A DNA stretch of 35,599 nt from Bacillota bacterium (GCA_023511455.1 JAIMBJ010000033.1:1-35599); one strand, 5' to 3'; numbered from the stretch's first letter, positions 15,825 through 25,327 are shown. Made by a program: numbers and translations. The notes: a model not told the origin generated them from the sequence alone.

Positions 15825-18800
15825 TCATTCGCTCCTGATCCAGTCTATCTCCACCTCGGTGTTGGCGGCAGAGCCGGGATCGAGACGGATGGCAGTAATC
15901 GTCTGCCCGCGCCAGAGCGGGTGCTCCCCAACGGGCAGAGTCACCTCGTGCCACTCGCCGTCCAGCGGTAACTCGAACCGTATCACCTTGCTTTCGTCAA
16001 AGCCGGGCGAGCTAAGGGTTGTCCAGTAGAACTGTGCTCCTCCTCCACCCGTGCCGCGCAGGCGGATGCGGATATAGCGGATAGAGTCGCCGTCCAGCCG
16101 GCACAGCGGGCGCACCATATAAGGGTCGCTGCCAGTGGAGCGAGCCAGCAGTGAGCCGCGCCGAACCTGCAACGGATCGAGGTCGTTAGCGGGTTCCCAG
16201 CCTTCGGTGTCCTCTTCGAACTCGAACCTGAGCTCCGTCATGATGCGGGGGAAGGCGGGTATGTTCGCCCTCTGCACACTGCGAACTTCCACCGAGACCT
16301 CCGCGTCCGTCGCCAGCCATAACACCAGCGCACGGTGCGCCTGCGAGTACTTCCAGCAGCTTTCCGCACGAGATTCGGGAGTCAGACGCTGTACCTCTAG
16401 CAAAGGTTGTCCCTGCAACAGCACGTGCGCCGGACGAGATACACCGCTTATCAACAGGTTGCCGCGCTCGCCTTTCGGGTGGCGCAGCACCACGCGCAGG
16501 GTATCACCCGACTCGGTTGCCTGTATTTTCGCGGCGCGACTGCTGATGCGGATACCGCTGGAAAGGCGCAGAGTTCTCGGCTCTTCCTCACGCCCCAGAA
16601 AGTGATAGACGTTTTTGAGTATCTGCCGCGGTGGGAAGTCCCAGGCGGCGCGCACGTCGGTAATGGTGTGGTAGCTGTCTGGCCAGAGGGTGATGTTCTT
16701 GCCAGACGTGGACTGCTGATACATCGCGCTGCGCGTGATGCCCAAAGCAACCTGCTTCCACAGCGCGGGGGCAGTCCTGTCGGTTTCGCACAGTTTGATG
16801 AGTGCGTAAGCATAACGCAAACCGTTCCACTGCACGATGTTGCCAAACCAGCTGCCCACATACCACGTGGCCCCGAAAACAGGGATAGACCCATAGCGCA
16901 TCCAGGGCTTGCCCGGCGCGTTCCACACGTACACAAAGGGCAATCCTGCCCGTGCCCACCGGCGCGCCTCCGCCAGCCAGCGTGGGTCACCGCTGAACCA
17001 GTAGCCCTCGATATAAGCGTCGATGGCATCGGCGGCAGCGAGGATGTCGGGGGTATGCACTGGCACCTCCCACACTTGCGCTGCGCGGGGGATGGTGAAA
17101 CGGCGCAGCAACTCCAGCGTCTTCGCCCCGGCGCGATACGCCTCCACACTGCCAGAGATGCGGGCGTAGCGCAGAATCTCGTATGCGTTGCGGGCGCAGG
17201 TGCCTGCCTCCACCGCGTCGGGCGGTCCCAGCAGGTGATAGTCAAAGCCTTTGAACACGCCGGTGTCGCGCCGGTCGGCGTCGAAGCCCCAGGAGCCGTC
17301 CGGGTTCTGGGACTGCATCAGCTCCAGTGCCCGAGAACGCAGGAAAGACAGGGTGTTCGCGGTATCACCGTGCTCGAACTGCATGTCCTCCGCCTGCGGA
17401 ATACCTACCATGCTCACTCGAGATTGAGTCCTTTCTACCATCGCGCGCCACGCTGAGGCTTCAGGATGGTTCGGCAAGATGGTGAGTGCCTTCAGCAGGT
17501 CATACACATAGTCCAGCCGAAAAGCCGGGCGCGACCAGATTGCCGGTCCGCCCTGAAACGGCAGCCAGCCTTCCTCGTCCGAAACCCACAACGAGTCGGT
17601 ATACGCCTTCATACTCCATGCAATCTGCCTCAGGTCATCACCCTGCGGGGCAGGTAACGGTGGGTCTGGGCGGAAGTGTGCAAACCAGGCGTCCACCACA
17701 CTCAGCGCGTCCCTCGCCTGCGGGTTGACATAGATTATCGCGTGCAGACGGAGAGGGGCGTTCGGGGAAACGCGGAACGGCTTTTCGGCGGTCAGGCGGT
17801 TCTCACCTAAGCCCGCAGGCACGTTAGGCGCAATAAGACCTAATCGATGGGTTGCCGTGCCCTTCAGTCGGTCGGGTACGGCAAATACTGGCTGCGAGCG
17901 GTCTTGCCCTTTCGCCCATTGGTCATACATGTTCCACAATAGTCCCACTGTAGCCAGTGGCGTTTTCACCCCCATGGCAGGTATAGAGACTTTGTGCGGA
18001 TGAGGCACGAAGCGAATCCGGTCGGGGTGGTCGCTGGCAATGTCCAGGTCGCTGCTGCTCACTTCCTCAGGGGCAAGCCACTCCAGACCTGGAAGGATGG
18101 CTTCCTGTTTCGCGTCGGCGGTGCTGCCGTCGCCAACCAGTAGCATCGGGCCCTCGAAGGAGAGTATCTCGCGCGGGCGGTTGGGTACGCAGGCGTATTC
18201 CACTCGCAGTGTGTGCGCATTCAGGGCTTGCAGGATAAGCGTGAAGGTCCAGCGTGCGCCTGCGCGGTCACTGACGCTGCCCGATAGCGTTACCGGAGCC
18301 TTTGGGCTTCGCCTGGCGGGCGCACTATAACGCGCGAAGAGCCGTTGCACCGAGCCGTCAGGCAGTTTCACGACGACGCTGCCTAAGTGCGGCAGCCGCG
18401 CCGCCACCCGATTTCCCACGCGCAGCTCGGCAATCGTGCGGTCGGAGCCGGGCCGAATCCACAGCGCACCCGCCACCCGTTGCGCTGAACGGTGGAGGGC
18501 ATCGGTAACGATAAGCGTGCTGGTGGCGTTTTGCAGCGAGGTCTCCGGCGTGCGCATAGCGCAATGCACCTGCCACTCTCCTGGTCGCCTGCCCACCTGT
18601 AACTTCCATCGCACTACCGCCTTCCGTCCGGGGGCAATCGGTGTCACCGTCTGCGTGTCGCTACCCACGATAGTGAGGGGAGAACCAGGAGGCAAGGTAC
18701 AGCGCAGCTCCACCCCTTCCGCGATAGCCACACCACGATTATGCACCGTCGCCACAATCTCGGCGGTTCCACCGGGTGCAACCATCGCGGGCTTCATCAG

Positions 18801-19694
18801 CACGCTCTGCAGCTCCACTCGTGGTATAAGCGGGAAGGTTTCTTCTACCCGCTCATTGCCATCGGTAGCGGTTAGATGTAAAGTGGATGGCTGTAACGTG
18901 CCTTGCACCCGCCATCGATAGGTCACACCGTCCCCCGGCGCAATCGGGCGCGCAGCAGGCACGCGCAGCGGCTGCACCTGCCATCCTTCAGGGGCGCGCA
19001 CCGCCGCCTGCACCGGTTGTGAGGGGGTATCGCCAGCATTGGTCACCGAAAAGGTGAACATGCCTGCGCTGGAAGGAGCGGCTGTATCGGGGTAAAAGTG
19101 CATCTTCTCGAACTGCAACACCGCCCCCACACGCTCCACATATTCCATATCGTCTACAATCAGCACGGCGGGACCACCCGTTAACCGAACGCCCACATGC
19201 ACCCACTTTACCTTCGGGTTGTCGGTGAAGTCGTAGACCAGCTTGCCCTGATGCCAGCGACCGTCGCCCGCACGCTGCAGGGGGATGCGGTAGATAGCGC
19301 GGGCGGAGCCTGTATCTTCGAAGGGGCGCGCGCTCATCGGGATGACCTGAACGCTCACCTCGGCGTTGGGCGATGCCGAAACCAGCCTGTACCAGAAGAG
19401 AATACCCCCTTTGCGCTCGGCGAGCATCTTGCCCTGTTGACCATTGTCGGGCATCCAGTCGCGGTTCAAACCGATTTCCGGCGGCACGTTTGGTGCGACA
19501 CCGCGTTCGAAGCGCAGGGCGTACTTGCCAGAATGGGCATCGGTGGTCACAGTTACCGTCTCTCCCAGCAGTTGCCAGTCGACGGGTCTGCCCTGCGCGT
19601 CGAGGATTTCGAACCCGCCGTTGGTCACGGGATTTTGCGCGAAGCACAGCGTGCAGCCAATCATGAACAGAACAAGCACAAGCGTTCGGGACAT
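15825..19694 (-). CDS. large secreted multidomain protein with CARDB-like and toroid-like regions
   Basis: A 1289-residue exported protein. A signal peptide is clear (SRTLVLVLFMIGCTLCFA then Q). Residues about 20-190 form a carbohydrate-binding-module-like beta domain beginning NPVTNGGFEILDAQGRPVDW. Two CARDB/NPCBM-associated-type immunoglobulin-like domains follow (about 195-290 and 295-400). Residues about 680-1060 are Trp- and Gly-rich helical repeats (NPDGSWGFDADRR, AGTCARNAYEILRYARISG) suggesting an alpha/alpha-toroid as in glycosidases, lyases and terpene cyclases. The last ~125 residues look like another CBM (FEFEEDTEGWEPANDLDPL). An AGGAGGGAG ribosome site precedes the ATG. Activity is unknown; polysaccharide binding or cleavage is an inference. 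The gene is divergent from leuS. Confidence 0.75.
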   Translation of the reverse strand: MSRTLVLVLFMIGCTLCFAQNPVTNGGFEILDAQGRPVDWQLLGETVTVTTDAHSGKYALRFERGVAPNVPPEIGLNRDWMPDNGQQGKMLAERKGGILFWYRLVSASPNAEVSVQVIPMSARPFEDTGSARAIYRIPLQRAGDGRWHQGKLVYDFTDNPKVKWVHVGVRLTGGPAVLIVDDMEYVERVGAVLQFEKMHFYPDTAAPSSAGMFTFSVTNAGDTPSQPVQAAVRAPEGWQVQPLRVPAARPIAPGDGVTYRWRVQGTLQPSTLHLTATDGNERVEETFPLIPRVELQSVLMKPAMVAPGGTAEIVATVHNRGVAIAEGVELRCTLPPGSPLTIVGSDTQTVTPIAPGRKAVVRWKLQVGRRPGEWQVHCAMRTPETSLQNATSTLIVTDALHRSAQRVAGALWIRPGSDRTIAELRVGNRVAARLPHLGSVVVKLPDGSVQRLFARYSAPARRSPKAPVTLSGSVSDRAGARWTFTLILQALNAHTLRVEYACVPNRPREILSFEGPMLLVGDGSTADAKQEAILPGLEWLAPEEVSSSDLDIASDHPDRIRFVPHPHKVSIPAMGVKTPLATVGLLWNMYDQWAKGQDRSQPVFAVPDRLKGTATHRLGLIAPNVPAGLGENRLTAEKPFRVSPNAPLRLHAIIYVNPQARDALSVVDAWFAHFRPDPPLPAPQGDDLRQIAWSMKAYTDSLWVSDEEGWLPFQGGPAIWSRPAFRLDYVYDLLKALTILPNHPEASAWRAMVERTQSRVSMVGIPQAEDMQFEHGDTANTLSFLRSRALELMQSQNPDGSWGFDADRRDTGVFKGFDYHLLGPPDAVEAGTCARNAYEILRYARISGSVEAYRAGAKTLELLRRFTIPRAAQVWEVPVHTPDILAAADAIDAYIEGYWFSGDPRWLAEARRWARAGLPFVYVWNAPGKPWMRYGSIPVFGATWYVGSWFGNIVQWNGLRYAYALIKLCETDRTAPALWKQVALGITRSAMYQQSTSGKNITLWPDSYHTITDVRAAWDFPPRQILKNVYHFLGREEEPRTLRLSSGIRISSRAAKIQATESGDTLRVVLRHPKGERGNLLISGVSRPAHVLLQGQPLLEVQRLTPESRAESCWKYSQAHRALVLWLATDAEVSVEVRSVQRANIPAFPRIMTELRFEFEEDTEGWEPANDLDPLQVRRGSLLARSTGSDPYMVRPLCRLDGDSIRYIRIRLRGTGGGGAQFYWTTLSSPGFDESKVIRFELPLDGEWHEVTLPVGEHPLWRGQTITAIRLDPGSAANTEVEIDWIRSE

Positions 19695-19758
19695 CTTTGC
19701 ACTCCCTCCTATTCACTGCATTACATACCTTCTTAGCCTGATGCCAGCCCTCCTGCCC

Positions 19759-19788
19759 TTGCAAAGCCCCCGTGCCTCACGTTATACT
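19759..19788 (+). promoter_or_regulatory. promoter of leuS
   Basis: TTGCAA (19759-19764) and TATACT (19783-19788) are 18 bp apart, placing a start near 19795, about 30 bp before the leuS ATG. No T-box-like leader fits in so short a leader. Confidence 0.6.
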
Positions 19789-19824
19789 GATACTACTGTG
19801 ACGCTCGGCAACGGGGGGTCTCTG

Positions 19825-22332
19825 ATGGAAGAGAAATACCAGCCACAACAGATAGAACAAAAATGGCAAAAACGCTGGCAGGAAGCGCAGCTGTTTCGGG
19901 CAGAGGACTTCAGCCCAAAACCGAAACTGTATGCTCTGGACTTTTTCCCCTATCCTTCGGGAGATGGGCTATCGGTCGGTCACTGTCGCAACTACATTCC
20001 CACCGATGCCTTCTGCCGCTACAAACACATGAAGGGCTTTAACGTGCTGCACCCGATGGGCTGGGATGCGTTCGGTCTACCCGCTGAAAACGAAGCCATT
20101 CGCAAGCGTTCCCATCCCAGCAAGACGGTGCCACGCTACATCGCCAACTACAAGCGGCAAATGAATATGATAGGCATCTCTTACGACTGGAGCCGCGAGA
20201 TTAACTCCAGCTCGCCGGATTACTATAAGTGGACGCAATGGTTCTTCCTGCTGCTTTACAAGCGTGGGCTGGCATATCGCTCCACCGCCCCTGCCAACTG
20301 GTGCCCCTCCTGCAAGACGGTGCTGGCGAACGAAGAGGTGGAAGGCGGCGCGTGCTGGCGGTGTGGCAGCATGGTGGAGAAGCGCGACCTGCCCCAGTGG
20401 TTCTTCAAAATTACCGATTACGCCGAGCGGTTGCTGAATGATCTGGAGCTGATTAACTGGCCCGAAGGCATCAAGATGATGCAGCGCAACTGGATCGGGC
20501 GCAGCGAGGGCGTGGAGTTCGAGATGCAGGTCGCTGATGCGCAGGGCAAGCCGTCGGGCAAATCCTTCCGCGTGTTCACCACGCGAGTGGACACCACCTT
20601 CGGCATGTCCTTTGCGGTGCTGGCACCGGAGCATCCGCTGGTGCGCGAGATGACCACACCCGACCGCCGTGAAGAGGTGGAGGCATATATCGCCCGCAGC
20701 CAGCGCGAGACGGAGATCGAACGCCTGTCCACCGAGCGCGTGCGCGATGGCGTGTTTACCGGAGCCTACGCCATCAACCCCGTGAACGGTCAACTGGTGC
20801 CCATCTTCATTGCCGACTACGTGCTGATGGGCTACGGCACGGGCGCGATTATGGCGGTACCAGCGCATGATGAGCGTGACTTTGACTTCGCCAAACGCTA
20901 CGGACTGCCCATTCCGGTGGTCATCGCCCCGCCCGGCTGGAACGGCGAACCTCTGGAGCAGGCATACACCGGCGAGGGCACGATGGTCAATAGCGGCGAA
21001 TTCAGCGGGTTGCCCAGCGAAGAAGGCAAAAAACGCATCGCCGACTGGATGGAAGAGCGAGGCATCGGCAAGCGGCGCGTCAACTACCGCCTGCGCGACT
21101 GGCTGATTAGCCGACAGCGTTACTGGGGCGCGCCCATCCCCATCATCCACTGCCCAAAGTGCGGCGAAGTAGCGGTGCCGGAAGACCAGCTGCCCGTGCT
21201 GCTGCCCGACGTGGAACATTACGAGCCAACCGGTACTGGCAAGTCCCCATTGGCGAACATCCCGGAGTTCGTGAACACCTCCTGCCCGCAGTGTGGGGGA
21301 GCCGCTGAGCGCGAGACCGACACGATGGGCGGTTTCGCCTGTTCGTCGTGGTACTTCCTGCGCTTCGCCAGCCCGCACGAGACCGACCGCCCCTTCAACC
21401 CGGACGCGGTGCGTTACTGGCTACCAGTGGACGTGTATGTGGGTGGTGCCGAGCACGCAGTGATGCACCTGCTGTATGCCCGCTTCTGGGTGAAAGTGAT
21501 GTACGACGCCGGGCTGGTGCACTTCGTCGAGCCGTTCATGACCCTGCGCAATCAGGGTATGGTGCTGGCACCTGACCCCGACACCCCCGACGTGATGGTG
21601 AAGATGTCCAAGTCGAAGGGCAACGTGGTCACGCCCGATGCGGTAGTAGAGAAGCACGGCGCGGATACCCTGCGCCTGTATGAGCTGTTCGTTGCCCCCT
21701 TTGACCAGGCGATTGAGTGGCGCGAGGAGGGCGTCAGCGGCGCGAACCGCTTCCTGCACCGCGTGTGGCGGCTGGTGCTGGACGCCATCCCGCACTATCA
21801 CCGCGACTGGAAAGAGAAGCTGCAGGGGGCGGAGCTGAGCGCGGACGAACGCAAACTGCGCCGCAAGACGCACCAGACCATTAAGAAGGTGGGTGAGGAT
21901 ATCGAGGAGTTTCGCTTTAACACTGCCGTCGCAGCGGTGATGGAGTGGGTCAACCTGATGTACGATCTGAAGGACTCGCTGATAGACTCACCCGCTTTCA
22001 GCGAGGCGATACACTCGCTGATACTGGTGCTGGCGCCGTTTACGCCGCACATTGCAGACGAGCTGTGGGAGCGGCTGGGCTACGAAGGCTTCACCTACAA
22101 TCAGCCCTACCCTGAGTACGATGAGGCGGTTGCCGCGGCGGAGGAGCTGAACATCGTGGTGCAGGTCAACGGCAAGCTGCGCGACGTGCTGGTGGTGCCA
22201 GTAGACACCCCGCAGGAGGAGCTGGAGCGGCTTGCCCTTTCCAGCCCGAAGGTGCAGCAGTTCACCAACGGCAAAACGGTGAAGAAGGTGATTGTGGTAC
22301 CGAACAAGCTGGTGAACGTGGTGGTGGGATAA
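19825..22332 (+). CDS. leuS: leucyl-tRNA synthetase
   Basis: A class I synthetase charging tRNA-Leu, 835 residues, in the normal size range. The N-terminus has DFFPYPSGDGLSVGHCRNY, with the HIGH-equivalent written SVGH, followed by HPMGWDAFGLPAENEAI. The CP1 editing domain is present (TRVDTTFGMSFAVLAPEHP, and YGTGAIMAVPAHDERDFDF), so mischarged tRNA should be hydrolysed. The KMSKS loop is VKMSKSKGNVVTPD, and the C-terminal domain ends in VVQVNGKLRDVLVVP. I start at ATG 19825 after an ACGGGGGG ribosome site; a longer frame reaching 19444 runs back over the divergent gene and is not used. Zinc-binding pairs WCPSC and CWRC are also visible. Confidence 0.97.
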   Translation: MEEKYQPQQIEQKWQKRWQEAQLFRAEDFSPKPKLYALDFFPYPSGDGLSVGHCRNYIPTDAFCRYKHMKGFNVLHPMGWDAFGLPAENEAIRKRSHPSKTVPRYIANYKRQMNMIGISYDWSREINSSSPDYYKWTQWFFLLLYKRGLAYRSTAPANWCPSCKTVLANEEVEGGACWRCGSMVEKRDLPQWFFKITDYAERLLNDLELINWPEGIKMMQRNWIGRSEGVEFEMQVADAQGKPSGKSFRVFTTRVDTTFGMSFAVLAPEHPLVREMTTPDRREEVEAYIARSQRETEIERLSTERVRDGVFTGAYAINPVNGQLVPIFIADYVLMGYGTGAIMAVPAHDERDFDFAKRYGLPIPVVIAPPGWNGEPLEQAYTGEGTMVNSGEFSGLPSEEGKKRIADWMEERGIGKRRVNYRLRDWLISRQRYWGAPIPIIHCPKCGEVAVPEDQLPVLLPDVEHYEPTGTGKSPLANIPEFVNTSCPQCGGAAERETDTMGGFACSSWYFLRFASPHETDRPFNPDAVRYWLPVDVYVGGAEHAVMHLLYARFWVKVMYDAGLVHFVEPFMTLRNQGMVLAPDPDTPDVMVKMSKSKGNVVTPDAVVEKHGADTLRLYELFVAPFDQAIEWREEGVSGANRFLHRVWRLVLDAIPHYHRDWKEKLQGAELSADERKLRRKTHQTIKKVGEDIEEFRFNTAVAAVMEWVNLMYDLKDSLIDSPAFSEAIHSLILVLAPFTPHIADELWERLGYEGFTYNQPYPEYDEAVAAAEELNIVVQVNGKLRDVLVVPVDTPQEELERLALSSPKVQQFTNGKTVKKVIVVPNKLVNVVVG

Positions 22333-22380
22333 GAAAGCCGTGCCGGCAGGCGACGGGTTCTCTGGCACCCTGAGCCGGTC

Positions 22381-23517
22381 TCATGCCTTGATATACCGCC
22401 GCATATAGCTTCTTTGCCGATATTCCGCCACCAGCTTCGGGTCTATCGGATAGTTGCCGTATTTGCGCGCCGCCTCCACCATCGCCACGTAGTTCTCCGG
22501 CTTGACGGCAGGGTGGATAGAGTTACTGGACGCCAGAATGTGTCCCCCGCCCGGCGAAGCTTTGGCGATAGTCTCTTTGACCGCTTCTTCTACCTCCTCG
22601 CGTGTGCCCTGCGTCAACACCATTGAGCAATCCACATTCCCGATGACCGCGATACGGTCGCCGTAACGTGCTTTCACCTCTCCGATGTCCATGTCCGCCA
22701 GCGGCTCGATGGGGTCGATGGCGTCGATACCGGCTTCCACCATCATATCCATAATAGACCAGATGTTGCCGTCGGTATGCTTGGTGTAGGGTACACCCAT
22801 CTCATGGGCGGCATCGATACTGCGCTTCAGGTAAGGCAAAATAAACTCGCGGAAATGCGCCGGGCTCATCATCAAGCCGTGCGCGGTGGCATAATCATCG
22901 CCTGAGACGATAGCGTCCGCACCTTCGCGGATAGCGCGGCGCATCAGGCGTATTTTGTAGTCCATCACCATCTCTGCCAGCGTGTGCGCCAGGTCGGGGT
23001 CATCGAAGTAGTCCACCAATAGATTCTCCATACCCCCGCGCAGGTAGTGAGGAAACTCGAAGCCGTCGTGCGTCAGGAAGACGATGGCTTTGCGCCCTTT
23101 GAACCGCTGCACCGCCTCGCGCAGGGAACGCAGGCGATGCGGGGCATCGGGGTCGGGAGGGGTATAGTGCTTGAGGTCTTCCCGGGAGCGAATGGGGCCC
23201 TCAATCGGGTAAGGGATGCCGAAGTCGGTAACGCCCCATACAATCCCCCATTCGTCGCGCACAATCTGCTGCGTGCCTTCCACAATGGTGCGTCCCCGCC
23301 AGACCACCTCCGATTGCTGTGCCGAACCGAGCAGCTGCATTTGCATGTCCTCGAAGATGGTGATACCGTCCAGATGGTCCATCTCCGCAAGGTCTTCCAG
23401 CGACTTTGCCCCGACTGCGGAAAGGGTCGGCTCGTTCACAATGAGTTCCCACAGGGGGACCCTGTCGGGTTCCCCCTGGCGCAGCAAGGCAGTCATGAAA
23501 CGCTCATAGCTGTTCAT
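22381..23517 (-). CDS. uroporphyrinogen decarboxylase-family protein (URO-D-like)
   Basis: A 378-residue member of the URO-D superfamily (PF01208), which includes HemE and corrinoid-dependent methyltransferases such as MtaA. The beginning SYERFMTALLRQGEPDRVPL is typical of the non-HemE branch, as are GADAIVSGDDYATAHGLMMS, YTKHTDGNIWSIMDMMVEA and GGGHILASSNSIHPAVKPEN. The His-x-Cys zinc site of MtaA-type enzymes is replaced by HTD, so a zinc-thiolate role is doubtful. ATG 23517 is chosen because GGAGG lies 5 nt upstream; a GTG two codons earlier overlaps that site. The gene ends a compact operon and overlaps the preceding mini-ORF by ATGA. The substrate is unknown. Confidence 0.85.
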   Translation of the reverse strand: MNSYERFMTALLRQGEPDRVPLWELIVNEPTLSAVGAKSLEDLAEMDHLDGITIFEDMQMQLLGSAQQSEVVWRGRTIVEGTQQIVRDEWGIVWGVTDFGIPYPIEGPIRSREDLKHYTPPDPDAPHRLRSLREAVQRFKGRKAIVFLTHDGFEFPHYLRGGMENLLVDYFDDPDLAHTLAEMVMDYKIRLMRRAIREGADAIVSGDDYATAHGLMMSPAHFREFILPYLKRSIDAAHEMGVPYTKHTDGNIWSIMDMMVEAGIDAIDPIEPLADMDIGEVKARYGDRIAVIGNVDCSMVLTQGTREEVEEAVKETIAKASPGGGHILASSNSIHPAVKPENYVAMVEAARKYGNYPIDPKLVAEYRQRSYMRRYIKA

Positions 23518-23609
23518 GTACACCTCCTGCAGGAGCGGATGCCCTCATGAGTTAACATGTGCACAGTCTCCTGCCACAGGTCAAACAGGCGAATATCCTG
23601 CTTCTCCAT
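23514..23609 (-). CDS. 31-codon mini-ORF with CxxC, between nitroreductase and UroD-like genes
   Basis: This small frame starts with ATG at 23609, 5 nt after AGGAGG formed by the end of the nitroreductase gene, and stops at TGA 23514-23516, which overlaps the ATG of the UroD-like gene (ATGA). It begins MEKQDIRLFDLWQETV and ends GIRSCRRCT, so it has a CRRC pair. The tight fit at both ends (2 nt after the previous stop, 4-nt overlap with the next start) suggests real translation and coupling to the UroD gene. I do not recognise a family. It could instead be only a translational coupler whose peptide has no function. Confidence 0.5.
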   Translation of the reverse strand: MEKQDIRLFDLWQETVHMLTHEGIRSCRRCT

Positions 23610-23611
23610 CG

Positions 23612-24139
23612 CTACCTCCTCAGCTGTTCGTTGTGTATCAGTTCATCCAGTGAACGGCGAGGGCGCGGTGCAGGATGCTCTGCCGGATACGCAATGGGCA
23701 ATATCGCGGCAGGCTGCAACGGTGGTTCTGCTCCAATAATTCTGGCGACAGCCTCATCATCGAATGCCCCTATCCAGCAGCTGCTGAGACCCAGCGCCGC
23801 TGCCGCGAGGTGGGCATAGGTGCAGGCGATAGTGGCGTCCTGCATACAATAGAGATGCTCTCCCCGCCGTCCATAGGCGTGGCTATTGCGCAGCGGGTTC
23901 GCCACGAAAACCAGCACCACGGGCGCGTCTTCGATGAACGTCTGGTCATGCGAGGCACGCGCCAGCTGGCGGATACGCTCGTGGTCGCGCACCAGCACGA
24001 CCTCATACGCCTGCAGATTACCCGCCGAGGGCGCACTGTTGATTGCCTCGAGAATCTGCCGCAGTTTCTCTTCCTCAATCGGTTTACGTTCGTAGGCGCG
24101 CACCGAACGCCGTTGCTTCAGAACTTCAAAGAACTCCAT
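23612..24139 (-). CDS. nitroreductase-family protein
   Basis: A 175-residue FMN-dependent nitroreductase-like protein (PF00881), acting in the cytoplasm with NAD(P)H. The N-terminus MEFFEVLKQRRSVRAYERKP contains the FMN phosphate-binding Arg-Arg-Ser-Val-Arg; APSAGNLQAYEVVLVRD supplies the flavin-contacting loop, and AALGLSSCWIGAFDDEAV is the typical second half. The start follows GGAGGAGGAAAAAGAG. It is 15 bp downstream of one UroD-like gene and upstream of another, so it may reduce or activate a partner or substrate in the same pathway. The natural substrate is unknown. Confidence 0.92.
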   Translation of the reverse strand: MEFFEVLKQRRSVRAYERKPIEEEKLRQILEAINSAPSAGNLQAYEVVLVRDHERIRQLARASHDQTFIEDAPVVLVFVANPLRNSHAYGRRGEHLYCMQDATIACTYAHLAAAALGLSSCWIGAFDDEAVARIIGAEPPLQPAAILPIAYPAEHPAPRPRRSLDELIHNEQLRR

Positions 24140-24154
24140 CTCTTTTTCCTCCTC

Positions 24155-25327
24155 CTATACATACCGTCCATACTCTTTGCCTGTCTCATACATCGCCCAA
24201 AGGTTCTCCAGAGGAGTACCCGGCGCGAGGTTGTTGCCCTCACGCAGGATGAATTTACCACCTTCCATCACACCGCTTTGCAGGATACGGATGGTCTCTT
24301 CGCGCACCTGTTCCGGCTTGCCGTGATGCAACAGGGGAACCGCCGGACCTCCCAGCAATTCCACATCCGGACCCAAATCGCGCCTCGCCTTGCCCAGATC
24401 GATGGGGAATCCGGTGTCGATGGAGCACACGTTCAGCCTGTCACGCAGGAAGACCAGATGGCGTTGCACGTCCCCGCACAGGTGGATGCCTATCGGCTGG
24501 CTGGGGTCTTCCATCAGCTCTTGCTTGAGGCGCACGTGGAACGGGTAAACCATCTCCTCGTACATGCGTGTGCTTAACAGTTCGATGCTGTCGTCTGCAA
24601 AGCCCCAGCCTCCCGATACCTTCTCGGGCTGCCCGAAGTAACGCCGGTAGGCTTTGATGCGAGTGATAATGGCGGTGGTGACGAAATCCAGCAGCTGCAG
24701 GGCATAGTCGGAGTCTTCGATGAGGTCCCCCGCGAACTGGGATGCGCCCCGCAGGTTGCAGCAGATGGTCATTGGGCCGTCTGTGCCCATGCCTGTTGGC
24801 GTCACGGAGGCGATGGGTTTGCCATACATCGTCCAGCCCTCGTCCTGCTTGCGCTTCATGTATTCGTAGAACTCCCAGTTGCGCGCCATTAACCCTCCGG
24901 TAAAGGGGTCGGGAATGCCTTTGTCAAACAGCAGGTTTTTCTTATCACCCACCAGCAAAGGTTCCACATCGGGTACCTGGTCGGGGTAGTAGCGGACAGC
25001 ACAACCCAGCCACGCCGCCTCGTACACGTTCTGAAAGTCCACATAAACATCCCAACCCTTCTGCGGCATGCCCATTTCGGTATCCTGCGGCACGTGGTGG
25101 CGTACCCAGTAGATGTGCTCCACCTGCCGCTCTAGCATCAGCTGCGGGTCGTGGAAGTACTGCTCGAAAGTGATGCCGCGCGGGTTAGATTCTGGCATCC
25201 ACATGGTAAAGCGCGGGTTGATGCCCCAGATGATAGGCACGCGCACGGGCTTCCCCGTGCGATAAGCCTCCCATACTTGCTGCACCTCCGCGTTATGCGC
25301 TTCGAAATCGATGGTATGCACGGACAT
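24155..25327 (-). CDS. uroporphyrinogen decarboxylase-family protein, zinc-site type
   Basis: A 390-residue URO-D superfamily protein, first gene of the minus-strand operon. The sequence PVRVPIIWGINPRFTMWMPE near the start and QPIGIHLCGDVQRHLVFLRD (about residues 290-310) fit the methyltransferase-like branch; the His-x-Cys in IHLCGD matches the first half of the zinc site seen in MtaA/MtbA-type methyltransferases. The expected distal Cys is not obvious (REGNNLAPGTPLENLWAM). ATG 25327 follows GGAGG with 8 nt spacing. Together with the second, divergent UroD-like gene, a nitroreductase and a mini-ORF, it may form a demethylation or small-molecule conversion pathway. No corrinoid protein gene is adjacent. 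Confidence 0.85.
   Translation of the reverse strand: MSVHTIDFEAHNAEVQQVWEAYRTGKPVRVPIIWGINPRFTMWMPESNPRGITFEQYFHDPQLMLERQVEHIYWVRHHVPQDTEMGMPQKGWDVYVDFQNVYEAAWLGCAVRYYPDQVPDVEPLLVGDKKNLLFDKGIPDPFTGGLMARNWEFYEYMKRKQDEGWTMYGKPIASVTPTGMGTDGPMTICCNLRGASQFAGDLIEDSDYALQLLDFVTTAIITRIKAYRRYFGQPEKVSGGWGFADDSIELLSTRMYEEMVYPFHVRLKQELMEDPSQPIGIHLCGDVQRHLVFLRDRLNVCSIDTGFPIDLGKARRDLGPDVELLGGPAVPLLHHGKPEQVREETIRILQSGVMEGGKFILREGNNLAPGTPLENLWAMYETGKEYGRYV

Noticed and set aside
19444-19824. N-terminal extension of leuS
   Set aside because: It covers the start of the divergent secreted-protein gene and the leuS promoter; the ATG at 19825 gives the expected N-terminus.
20077-21378. 433-codon minus-strand frame inside leuS
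   Set aside because: Antisense shadow of a well-conserved synthetase gene, with no ribosome site or motif.
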